Positions 6,087-12,048 of a stretch of 12,048 nt of DNA are shown here, piece after piece (position 1 is the first letter of the stretch; each line of letters opens with the position of its first letter). The stretch is from Planctomycetota bacterium (GTDB lineage: Bacteria > Planctomycetota > Phycisphaerae > UBA1845 > Fen-1342), in assembly GCA_030616465.1 (NCBI GenBank), contig JAUWXH010000014.1, positions 1 through 12,048 of the forward strand, in the 5' to 3' direction. A model generated the notes under the pieces. That model was not told where the DNA came from. It made no database searches and saw only the letters and a list, made by a program, of their open reading frames with translations. The position numbers and the translations under genes were made by a program.

Positions 6087-7142
6087 TTACGGCGTGCAAC
6101 CCCAGTCGGCGAGCAGGATACCGAGGTCCGATTGGTCGGTGTCGTCGTCGCCGTCAAGGTCGCCGACGCAGTCGGACGTGCAGCCCCAGTCGGTCAGAAG
6201 GATGCCCAGGTCGGCCTGGTCAGTGTCGCCGTCGCCGTCAACGTCACCGACGCAGGGTCCGACGATGACACCGGCGTAGTCAGCGAGGAATCCGGCGACC
6301 GAGCGCGCGCAGTCCGCCGCGAGCTCGTAGCTGATGTAGGCGGGCGTATCGACCGAGTCGAGCTGCGTATGGTAGTGGGGGTTCGAGCGGCGGTACTGCT
6401 CGGCGAGCTGGCAAGCCTGGAAGCCGGCCCACTCGAAGGGGGCATGGTCGCTGCCGTCGCTCGGACCGCTGACAACCACGCTCAGGCCGTTACCGTATTC
6501 GTTGATCGCCGCGGCCAGGGCGTTCTTCAGCGGTAACGAGGCAGTGCGCCCGAGGATCTCGGCGCTGTACACACCGTAGTCCCACGCGATCATGTCGGAC
6601 TGGATCATGCCCCGGATGTCATCGTCGAGATGGTCGTCCACGTAGATCTGGCTACCGATGAGCCCCAATTCCTCCATGTCGAACGCGATGTACTTGATGG
6701 TGTATTCGGTTTCATATTGCGAAAGAACCCGGGCGATCTCCAGCAGCCCGGCCACGCCCGACGCGTCATCGTCGGCTCCCGGATTGTCCACCGAGTCATA
6801 ATGGGCACCGAGGATGTACTGCGCGTCCGCATAGACGGTTCCCACTTGCGTGGCGACGACGTTCCACCCCGGCTGACCCCAGTGCTCAAACTCATCCAAC
6901 TCGACCTGCAGGCCGAAACCTTGAAAGATCTCCACGATGTTGTCGCGGGCCAGGTTGTGCTCGGCGCCGCTGATGCCCCGGCTGTGGCCGTAGTGCGTGT
7001 ACAGCTCCTCGTCCAGATAGTACTGGTAGCTCACCACATCGATTTGGTCCGCAATCTGCTGCCCGATGTCGCTGGCGAAAGCGACCGGCCCACCGGCCAT
7101 CAGCGCTGCCACCAGAAGAAAGCCGACTACGCGCCTCGTCAT
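6087..7142 (-). CDS. Secreted M28-family zinc peptidase with C-terminal dockerin-like tandem
   Basis: 351 aa. An N-terminal signal peptide (about 1-24, ending VAFAS) is followed by an M28 aminopeptidase-like domain (about 30-292) and a tail of two dockerin-like modules (299-321 and 327-349). All expected residues of the co-catalytic zinc site are present by motif: His114 (GAHYDS), Asp125 (PGADDDASG), Glu157 as general base and Glu158 (DMEELG), Asp183 (QSDM) and His258 (PHYHT). It is therefore predicted to be an active metallo-exopeptidase acting outside the cytoplasmic membrane; substrate unknown. There is no PA domain insert and no recognisable pro-region. The tail has Asp-rich loops (DVDGDGDTDQADL, DLDGDDDTDQSDL) each followed by GILLxDWGC, which suggests calcium binding. 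GGAGG lies 5 nt before the ATG. The nearest gene upstream on the same strand shares the same tail, but each seems to have its own promoter region. Confidence 0.93.
   Translation of the reverse strand: MTRRVVGFLLVAALMAGGPVAFASDIGQQIADQIDVVSYQYYLDEELYTHYGHSRGISGAEHNLARDNIVEIFQGFGLQVELDEFEHWGQPGWNVVATQVGTVYADAQYILGAHYDSVDNPGADDDASGVAGLLEIARVLSQYETEYTIKYIAFDMEELGLIGSQIYVDDHLDDDIRGMIQSDMIAWDYGVYSAEILGRTASLPLKNALAAAINEYGNGLSVVVSGPSDGSDHAPFEWAGFQACQLAEQYRRSNPHYHTQLDSVDTPAYISYELAADCARSVAGFLADYAGVIVGPCVGDVDGDGDTDQADLGILLTDWGCTSDCVGDLDGDDDTDQSDLGILLADWGCTP
6096..6248 (-). repeat. Two tandem dockerin-like modules in the peptidase gene
   Basis: Modules at 6180-6248 and 6096-6164 encode GDVDGDGDTDQADLGILLTD and GDLDGDDDTDQSDLGILLAD, each followed by WGC and joined by a short TSDCV linker. 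The same arrangement with a PSDCV linker occurs in the next gene at 7321-7473. DNA is also conserved across the linker: the 20 bases at 6159-6178 recur at 7384-7403 with few or no changes. Confidence 0.85.
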
Positions 7143-7190
7143 GACCGCCTCCTAACGCTTGATGTTGGCCTGCCGGATCAGGCCACTACC

Positions 7191-7199
7191 ATCATAGCA
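7191..7199 (-). promoter_or_regulatory. Extended -10 promoter candidate for the peptidase gene
   Basis: The minus strand reads TGCTATGAT, an extended -10 (TGn) followed by TATGAT (5 of 6 to consensus). The -35 region 17 bp upstream is weak (GTGAAT). A start near 7184 would give a leader of about 42 nt before the ATG at 7142. It lies in the 166-nt gap between the peptidase and FG-GAP genes, so the two need not be one operon. Confidence 0.45.
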
Positions 7200-7308
7200 C
7201 ATCTTGCCCGCCGATTCACCCCTTTGTTTCGCTCACTCCCGGAACTCACACACAGTTGGCGCTGCTTGCAACGCGATGTCGGGCCTCGCGGCCACCCCGC
7301 GTCTACCC

Positions 7309-8724
7309 TTAGGAGCGTGTGTTGCCCCAGTTGTCCAGGAGGATGGCGAGGTCGTCCTGGTCGGTGTCGTCGTCACCGTCGATGTCGCCGACGCAGTCGG
7401 ACGGGCAACCCCAGTCGGCCAGGAGAATACCGAGATCCGGCTGACCCACGGCGCCGTCGCAGTCGAGATCGCCGGGGATCGGATCGAGGTCGAAGAAGTA
7501 CGCCGCGCCGGCGTTGTCGCCGTCGTAGTCGTGGCGCGCGCCGACGAGGGCCGTCCTGCCGTAGACGGCCACGGCGCAACCAAATTCGTCCTGCTCCTCA
7601 CCATCAGAGGCGAGGAGCTTGGCTTCCTCCACCCAGCGCGAGCTGTCGCGCCGGAAGACGTACGCCGAACCGGAATACGGACCGTTGTCGTCGTCGCGCC
7701 AAGCGCCGATCACGGCCAGGTTGGGCGGGTCGCCGGAGAGGGCCAGGGCTAGGCCGAAGGTGTCATCCATTTCGCCGTCGAAGGCCAACAGTTTGGCCTG
7801 CTCGATCCAGCCCTGCCCATCGTATTGAAACACGTAGGCCGCGCCGGAGAACCAACCGTTCTCGTCGTCGCCGTGTGCGCCGACCAACACGGTGCTTCCG
7901 GAGATGGCCACGGCTGCACCGAAGACCTGGTACGGGGCGGGGTCGGCAGGCGTCAGCTTCGCTTCCTCGATCCACGTTGAGCCGTCCGCGCGGAACACAT
8001 AGGCCGAACCGGACTCGGCACCGTTGTCATCGTCCCGCCACGCTCCGATCACGACCCACTGCAGCAGGCCACTGGAAACAGTCACGGCCAGACCAAAGCC
8101 GTCCCCGGGCCCGCCGTCGAATGGCACGAGCTTCGCTTCTTCGACCCAGGCCGATCCGTCGCGCCGGAAGATGTATGCCGAGCCGGAGCTGGGGCCGTGG
8201 TCGTCGTCCAGCCACGCACCCACCACGGCCGTATCGCCTGCGAGCGCGACCGCCCTGCCAAAACGGTCCCGGGGAGAGCCGTCGGACGCCACCAGCTTGG
8301 CCTTCTCGATCCAGCGCTGTCCGTCATAGCCGAAGACGTACACCGCACCGGGCTTGGGTGGGTCCGCTTGGGAATGCCCCGGCGCTCCGATCAGCGCGAT
8401 GTCTCCGGAAAGGGCTACCGACGCACCGAACTCTTCCCACTCGTCCCCGTCAGCGGCCGTCAGCCGGGCTTCCCGAACCCATTCCGGCCCATCGCTGCGG
8501 AAGACGTACGCCGCGCCGGACGCCCTCCCGCGCCACGCGTCGTGGGGCACCCCGACGAGCGCCGCCTCACCGGCGATCGCCACGCTCTCGCCGAAGAACG
8601 CCAAGCCGTTCGCGTCGCCGGGGTGGACCTTGCCTAATTCACACTGGGCCAACGCGGGCGACTGGGTCAGCCATAGCACCAACACGCCCGTCGCCAAGGC
8701 CAAACCGAATGTGCGCCTGTTCAT
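7309..8724 (-). CDS. Secreted FG-GAP repeat beta-propeller protein with dockerin-like tail
   Basis: 471 aa. A signal peptide (about 1-27, ending SPALAQ) is followed by seven repeats that begin with FG at residues 44, 99, 155, 210, 268, 323 and 381, spaced 55-58 residues apart; the last is shorter. Each has FGxxVAxSGD, then (V/I)GA, an Asp-rich loop such as WRDDDNG, then SGSAYVFRxDG and W(V/I)EEAKL. Seven such units fit an integrin-alpha-like seven-bladed propeller with calcium in the DDDNG loops. Two dockerin-like modules close the protein (418-440 and 446-468). No enzyme motif is visible; a binding or structural role at the cell surface is the usual guess for this family. The ATG at 8724 is preferred to 8766: AGGAG is 6 nt upstream and the signal peptide starts there. 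Confidence 0.9.
   Translation of the reverse strand: MNRRTFGLALATGVLVLWLTQSPALAQCELGKVHPGDANGLAFFGESVAIAGEAALVGVPHDAWRGRASGAAYVFRSDGPEWVREARLTAADGDEWEEFGASVALSGDIALIGAPGHSQADPPKPGAVYVFGYDGQRWIEKAKLVASDGSPRDRFGRAVALAGDTAVVGAWLDDDHGPSSGSAYIFRRDGSAWVEEAKLVPFDGGPGDGFGLAVTVSSGLLQWVVIGAWRDDDNGAESGSAYVFRADGSTWIEEAKLTPADPAPYQVFGAAVAISGSTVLVGAHGDDENGWFSGAAYVFQYDGQGWIEQAKLLAFDGEMDDTFGLALALSGDPPNLAVIGAWRDDDNGPYSGSAYVFRRDSSRWVEEAKLLASDGEEQDEFGCAVAVYGRTALVGARHDYDGDNAGAAYFFDLDPIPGDLDCDGAVGQPDLGILLADWGCPSDCVGDIDGDDDTDQDDLAILLDNWGNTRS
7321..7473 (-). repeat. Two tandem dockerin-like modules in the FG-GAP gene
   Basis: Module one (7405-7473) encodes GDLDCDGAVGQPDLGILLAD and WGC; its Asp-rich loop is degenerate, with Cys, Ala and Gly at places that hold Gly or Asp in the other modules. 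Module two (7321-7389) encodes GDIDGDDDTDQDDLAILLDN and WG and keeps the full loop. Order, linker (PSDCV) and spacing match the tail of the neighbouring peptidase. Confidence 0.83.
7477..8595 (-). repeat. Seven tandem FG-GAP repeat units
   Basis: About 165-174 bp per unit, corresponding to FG-GAP residues 44-416. Units four and six are the most alike (both have IGAWRDDDNG and a 58-residue length with extra residues before the VIGA strand), which hints at duplication within the array. The last unit lacks the EEAKL strand, as expected if the N-terminal segment completes the propeller. Confidence 0.8.
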
Positions 8725-8832
8725 GACATGCTCCTGTACTGCGAAGCCAAATCCCTTCATTCCCATCGGTGGCCTTATGGGTACTGGTTAACCTTTTTTC
8801 GCGCAACCGTAGCGTTCACGTGCGCTTCACGC

Positions 8833-8858
8833 TTGTCGGCCCGCCCACCTACCGACAA
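8833..8858. promoter_or_regulatory. Operator-like inverted repeat in the divergent intergenic region
   Basis: TTGTCGG (8833-8839) and CCGACAA (8852-8858) are perfect 7-bp inverted repeats with a 12-bp spacer, so the half-site centres are 19 bp apart, close to two helical turns. The region 8725-8999 separates the divergent FG-GAP and acyltransferase genes. A weak plus-strand promoter candidate overlaps the right arm (CCGACA at 8852-8857, 17 bp, TAGGAT at 8875-8880). Two TTCACG copies 11 bp apart (8815-8820 and 8826-8831) lie just upstream. A regulator binding here could control one or both genes. Confidence 0.4.
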
Positions 8859-8986
8859 CAGCGTGGGCATCGGATAGGATGGCGGGCCGGTGGCTCATTG
8901 GACGGGCATCGGGGCCAAGACTGCCCGGCCGCAGTGCGCACGACCCCGGCAGCGAGCGGGTTGCGGCGTTATCTATGCAGACTGAT

Positions 8987-8991
8987 GGAGG
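8987..8991 (+). promoter_or_regulatory. Ribosome binding site fixing a GTG start
   Basis: GGAGG stands 8 nt before the in-frame GTG at 9000. The only nearby ATG (8985) overlaps this site and has no purine-rich sequence ahead of it, so GTG is the likelier start. Confidence 0.7.
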
Positions 8992-8999
8992 AAATACGA

Positions 9000-9827
9000 G
9001 TGAATTCTTCCGAAGCAACCGCAGATCAGGCGAGTGCCGCGTCGGGCAGCGAGTCGGGGGCCAGACCCATCGATCAGCGTAATGCCCTGCAGGGGTTCCT
9101 CGTTCTGGACGTTATCGCACGGCTGTTCATCTGGTGCACGGCCTTCGTCCTGGCGACTGCGGCTTTCTCCGCCCTGGGAGCGTGGCCCCAGCAGGGCCTG
9201 CTCGACGCCAACCTGAAATCAGCCGTGCAGTGGGGCTGGCGCCTGGCACTGTGGATTATCGTGTTTAACGTCATCTACGTTGCCGAGCTGGTCGTGCTGC
9301 GGTTGCCGATCCCAACGCCCCGGGAAGGGCGCTACGCGACGAACGTGCGCTGGCCGGACCGGCAGGTGCTGTGGTCCTGCCTGGTGGCCCTGCTCAGCAA
9401 AGCGCGTTTGGAGGCCCCGTTTCCGGGCTTTCTCGTGTTCCATCTGGCCAATCTGCCGCCGCTGCGCTGGCTGATGGGGCCCGTTTTCGGGCCGAAGTCG
9501 CGCTCCTGTTACGTCACCGACCCGCAGATCATCGACCCGCATCTGGTCAGCGTGGGACGCAACGTCGTGATCGGCTTCAACGCTACCGTGGCCGGCCATT
9601 ACCAGGAGCGCGACGCGGTCGTGTTCAAACGCACGATCATCGAGGACGACGTGATCGTCGGCGGACACGTGGGGATCGCCGGCGGCGCCCACATCAAGCC
9701 CGGAGCGGTGATCGGTGCCGGCTCGGTCGTTCTGCCGAACACCGTCGTCGGGGCCAATGAATTCTGGTGGGGTGTGCCGGCCCGGCGCGTGCGCGACCTG
9801 GGGCCGCTCGAACAACCGGCCGTCTAG
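9000..9827 (+). CDS. Membrane-anchored left-handed beta-helix (hexapeptide) acyltransferase
   Basis: 275 aa from a GTG start. A polar N-terminus (1-30) is followed by two hydrophobic segments (about 33-56 and 80-102), a cytoplasmic-looking connector (103-165) and a C-terminal hexapeptide-repeat domain (about 172-262). The repeats show the [LIV]-G-x-x-x-x rhythm: ISVGRNVVIGFNATVAGH-like coils, IIEDDVIVGGHVGIAGGA, HIKPGAVIGAGSVVLPNTVV. The ending EFWWGVPARRVRD is the usual G-x-PA-[KR]-x-[IV] close of LbH acetyltransferases. His200 or His223 could be catalytic; neither can be assigned from sequence alone. Likely role: O-acylation of an envelope glycan or lipid-linked sugar at the inner face of the membrane. 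It lies 18 nt upstream of a GT-C-like membrane protein gene, probably co-transcribed. Start at ATG 8985 would add five residues but has no ribosome binding site. Confidence 0.85.
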   Translation: MNSSEATADQASAASGSESGARPIDQRNALQGFLVLDVIARLFIWCTAFVLATAAFSALGAWPQQGLLDANLKSAVQWGWRLALWIIVFNVIYVAELVVLRLPIPTPREGRYATNVRWPDRQVLWSCLVALLSKARLEAPFPGFLVFHLANLPPLRWLMGPVFGPKSRSCYVTDPQIIDPHLVSVGRNVVIGFNATVAGHYQERDAVVFKRTIIEDDVIVGGHVGIAGGAHIKPGAVIGAGSVVLPNTVVGANEFWWGVPARRVRDLGPLEQPAV

Positions 9828-9845
9828 CGAAAGGGCCACTCCCCG

Positions 9846-11687
9846 ATGACGTCGTCACCCGCGCCCAGCAGCAACGCCGAGCAACCTGGACCCCTGCCCA
9901 AACGCCCGCGTTCCGGGCGCCGGACCGCACTGCTGGCGACACTGCTCGTCCTGGCCGGCGTCGCCAACCATGCCCAGTCGCTTCGAGTGGGATTCGCGTA
10001 CGACGACTACCTCCACCAATACGTCCTGCGTGGTCTGGCCGAAGGCAGCTCGCTGCGGCCCTGGAACCTGTACGACTTCAGCGCTGATCTCCGCCCCGGA
10101 GAATGGCCCACCTGGCAGCGGATCTTCTTCTGGTGGACGGATCTGGATTGGAAGGCGCGTTTCTTCCGGCCGGTCAGCAGCCTGAGTATCTGGCTGGATT
10201 TCGCGGTCTACGGCGATTGGGCAGCGGGCTACCACGTAACAAGCCTGGTACTGTTCGCGGTGCTGCTCGCGCTGACGCTCAAGCTGTATCGCGACCTCGG
10301 CGCGTCGCGGGTCGCCGCCCTGTGGGCCCTGGCTTTCCTGGCCTTGGACGACACCCATAGCCTGGTCGTCGGCTGGATCGCCAACCGCAACACGCTTCTG
10401 GCAACCCTCTTCACCGTCGCCACCGTCCTCTGCGTGCACCATCACCGCCGAAGCGGAAACCGCGGCTATCTGCTGCTGGCGGCAGTCAGCTTCCTGCTGG
10501 CAATAGGGTCCAAAGAATCGGGCTTCATGGCCCTGCCGCTCGTCGCGCTGTACCTGCTGGCGTTCGGGCGCCCGTCCGCGGGCGAAGCGCTGAGTCACGC
10601 CGCCAAACGCCTGTTCCGGTCAGGACCGCTGTGGATCCTCGCCTTGCTGGCCGCAGGCTATGCGTCGTTTTACTTCGCCAGCGGCTACGGCGTCCGATCG
10701 CTGGGATATCCGACGCCGTGGGGAACACCCGGCCAGTACCTGACGCAGCTCGCCGTCCTGCTGCCGGTCGGGTTGCTGAGCCTACTGTTCGGCTTCGTCT
10801 CGGATATGCTCCTCTTGCAGCCGCACTGGACCGCGCCCGCCGTCGCGCTGGGCGTAGTGCTCCCGGCGGCGGCCGGGGTCGTCTTGCTGCGGGTCGTCGG
10901 CTGGACGCGGCTTTCCGCCTTCGCGCTTGGTTGGACCGTTCTGGCCCTACTGCCCCAGGCTGGGGTGAACCTGTCCGATCGCCTGTTGATGAGCGCCGCA
11001 GTAGGGACGGCCCTGCTGGCGGGGCTGTTCCTCGAACGCCTCCGGCCGGTGCGCGAACAGTTCGCTGCCCGACGCTACGCCCGCCTCGCGCTGGCAGGCC
11101 TGCTGCTGCTGACCGGCCCCATCGCCGGCGTGCCGATGGCGGCGCTGCGGCACGCAGCCCTGACAGACATGGTACGCGCCGACCGGCACGCCATCCTGAA
11201 CGCCGACATCGACCGCACGATCGCCGCGCCCCGGTCCGTCTTTCTGCTGAACAGCCCCTCGGGCCTGCTCGCGCTCGAGTTCCTGCCCACCTGGAGCGTC
11301 ACCTATCAGCGCACGGATATCTACTACTATGCGCTGCAAATGGGACGCCGACCGTTGACGTGGCAACGCGTGGACGAGCGAACCATGATCCTGACCAGCA
11401 ACGCCGGCCCGTTTCTCGATCACATTTACGAGCGACTTCTGCGGACCAGTTGGGAGCCGCCGTCACCAGGCACCGCGTACGAAACGCCGGAGTTCACCGC
11501 GACCGTACTGGCCGTCGAGCGCGGTGGCCTCCGCAGCGTCCAATTCAGATTCAACCGGAGTCTCGACGACCCTTCGTATCAGTTCCTCGCTTGGCAGGAC
11601 GGGCGTCTGGTGCGGATCGCTGCACCGCCGGTCGGCCAGACCATTGAGCTCGCGGCCGTCCCACCGCCCACCCCGTTCACGCCCTAG
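9846..11687 (+). CDS. Polytopic membrane protein, GT-C / PMT-like glycosyltransferase candidate
   Basis: 613 aa. After a Pro/Ser-rich start, hydrophobic segments occur at about 27-43, 130-146, 156-168, 183-197, 207-221, 226-240, 260-277, 298-318, 329-349, 356-370, 380-396 and 410-428, and then a soluble C-terminal region of about 180 residues. The first loop has FAYDDYLHQYV (50-60), which resembles the acidic catalytic motif after the first helix in GT-C enzymes, and FFRPVSSLSIWLDFAVYG (106-123) followed by GYHVTSLVLF (128-137), a pattern common in dolichyl/polyprenyl-phosphate-sugar mannosyltransferase-like proteins. ANRNTLLATL (179-188) and GSKESGF (221-227) are also typical. It probably transfers a sugar from a polyprenyl carrier outside the membrane; donor and acceptor unknown. 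The 18-nt gap and weak own ribosome site (AAAGGG) suggest coupling to the acyltransferase gene. Confidence 0.75.
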   Translation: MTSSPAPSSNAEQPGPLPKRPRSGRRTALLATLLVLAGVANHAQSLRVGFAYDDYLHQYVLRGLAEGSSLRPWNLYDFSADLRPGEWPTWQRIFFWWTDLDWKARFFRPVSSLSIWLDFAVYGDWAAGYHVTSLVLFAVLLALTLKLYRDLGASRVAALWALAFLALDDTHSLVVGWIANRNTLLATLFTVATVLCVHHHRRSGNRGYLLLAAVSFLLAIGSKESGFMALPLVALYLLAFGRPSAGEALSHAAKRLFRSGPLWILALLAAGYASFYFASGYGVRSLGYPTPWGTPGQYLTQLAVLLPVGLLSLLFGFVSDMLLLQPHWTAPAVALGVVLPAAAGVVLLRVVGWTRLSAFALGWTVLALLPQAGVNLSDRLLMSAAVGTALLAGLFLERLRPVREQFAARRYARLALAGLLLLTGPIAGVPMAALRHAALTDMVRADRHAILNADIDRTIAAPRSVFLLNSPSGLLALEFLPTWSVTYQRTDIYYYALQMGRRPLTWQRVDERTMILTSNAGPFLDHIYERLLRTSWEPPSPGTAYETPEFTATVLAVERGGLRSVQFRFNRSLDDPSYQFLAWQDGRLVRIAAPPVGQTIELAAVPPPTPFTP

Positions 11688-11700
11688 CGCGATCCGCACG

Positions 11701-11734
11701 GCGGGTCGTACGGTCCGCTGTATGGACCACCCGC
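11701..11734 (+). terminator. Hairpin after the GT-C-like gene, possible terminator
   Basis: GCGGGT (11701-11706) pairs with ACCCGC (11729-11734), and inside it GGTCC (11712-11716) pairs with GGACC (11724-11728) across a 7-nt loop; five unpaired bases sit on the left arm. It starts 13 nt after the stop codon. No T-tract follows, so intrinsic termination is uncertain. Confidence 0.35.
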
Positions 11735-11852
11735 GCTGCGCTTGTGTCGGACCGGCGCATACCCCACCATGTTTCGACGACCGGACGCAGACAATCGGCG
11801 AGTGATCAACACGCTCCGCGTAGCGGACACCAGGGTCCGGATGGAGTAAACG

Positions 11853-12048
11853 ATGGAACAACCAATACACCCTGCACAGCGGACCCCCCACGGCCGCTCA
11901 GCGCCCGCCGTCGAGCAGGAACCGTTCTTCCTGGAGCAGATCGGCAAGATGAAGCAGCGGCTGGAGGTCGTGCGCGACTTGCCGGGGCTGGAGCGTTTTC
12001 ACGAGAGCGCCGAGCTGCCGGCCGCGTTCTTTGAGCACCTCAACGCCG
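11853..12048 (+). CDS. N-terminal part of an unidentified protein, cut by the window edge
   Basis: 65 codons are present and the frame is still open at the right end. The protein starts MEQPIHPAQRTPHG; GGAG (11843-11846) lies 6 nt upstream, a good ribosome binding site. After a polar, Pro-containing start (1-22) comes a probably helical, charged stretch: EPFFLEQIGKMKQRLEVVRD (23-42) and then GLERFHESAELPAAFFEHLN. No signal peptide or membrane segment is visible. The family cannot be recognised from this part. The 165-nt gap before it (11688-11852) holds the hairpin at 11701-11734, a small stem TCCGC-GTA-GCGGA (11815-11827) and CCGGAC/GTCCGG arms (11781-11786, 11835-11840) around that stem. 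A link to the two preceding genes is possible but not shown. Confidence 0.7.
   Translation, partial: MEQPIHPAQRTPHGRSAPAVEQEPFFLEQIGKMKQRLEVVRDLPGLERFHESAELPAAFFEHLNA

Noticed and set aside
5195..6268. Plus-strand open frame (357 aa) over the 160-aa gene, the VOC gene and the peptidase end
   Set aside because: It overlaps the clear VOC gene in another frame and its product is Arg-rich and low-complexity.
6630..8726. Plus-strand open frame (698 aa) antisense to the peptidase and FG-GAP genes
   Set aside because: It crosses two real genes and their intergenic region. Its product is mostly Arg/Pro repeats that mirror the FG-GAP array, with no signal or domain.
8786..8799. GGTTAACC followed by six T bases
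   Set aside because: The stem has no loop and no gene ends upstream on the plus strand, so it cannot serve as a terminator for a known gene.

Overview
This 12 kb, GC-rich window most likely comes from a planctomycete, probably of the Phycisphaerae type. The main clue is the C-terminal module with the core [GD]xDGDxDTDQxDLGILLxDWGC. It occurs in tandem at the ends of two unrelated secreted proteins, and such dockerin-like tails are typical of Planctomycetota. Large fused SecDF proteins and secreted FG-GAP repeat proteins fit the same group. No rRNA, tRNA, CRISPR array, transposase or phage gene was seen.

Layout from left to right. (1) Positions 1-178 hold no intact gene. There is a 20-bp tandem repeat and a minus-strand stretch that reads like the end of an XRE-type helix-turn-helix domain. 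(2) Positions 179-5452, minus strand, form a protein-export cluster. In transcription order it has a small secreted protein of unknown function (160 aa), a fused SecDF of 1239 aa, and a membrane-anchored protein with two LysM domains. A good sigma70-like promoter lies before the 160-aa gene and a consensus extended -10 lies before the LysM gene. (3) A short VOC (glyoxalase-fold) gene at 5583-5939 is divergent from that cluster. (4) Two exported proteins on the minus strand follow: an M28 zinc peptidase (6087-7142) and an FG-GAP beta-propeller protein (7309-8724). (5) A divergent intergenic region (8725-8999) carries an operator-like inverted repeat. (6) On the plus strand come a membrane-anchored left-handed beta-helix acyltransferase (9000-9827, GTG start) and, 18 nt later, a polytopic GT-C-like membrane protein (9846-11687). 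A further gene starting at 11853 runs off the right edge.

Functionally the window concerns export and the cell envelope: SecDF powers late steps of Sec export, the LysM protein may bind peptidoglycan, the two dockerin-tailed proteins are exported, and the acyltransferase/GT-C pair probably modifies an envelope glycan.

The most interesting point is the 160-aa signal-peptide protein directly upstream of secDF, which ends in ..PTGPPVA and has GC-rich hairpins between it and secDF. Its position, size and signal sequence resemble VemP and ApdA/ApdP, the arrest peptides that regulate secDF elsewhere. This is a hypothesis: no known arrest motif is fully matched.
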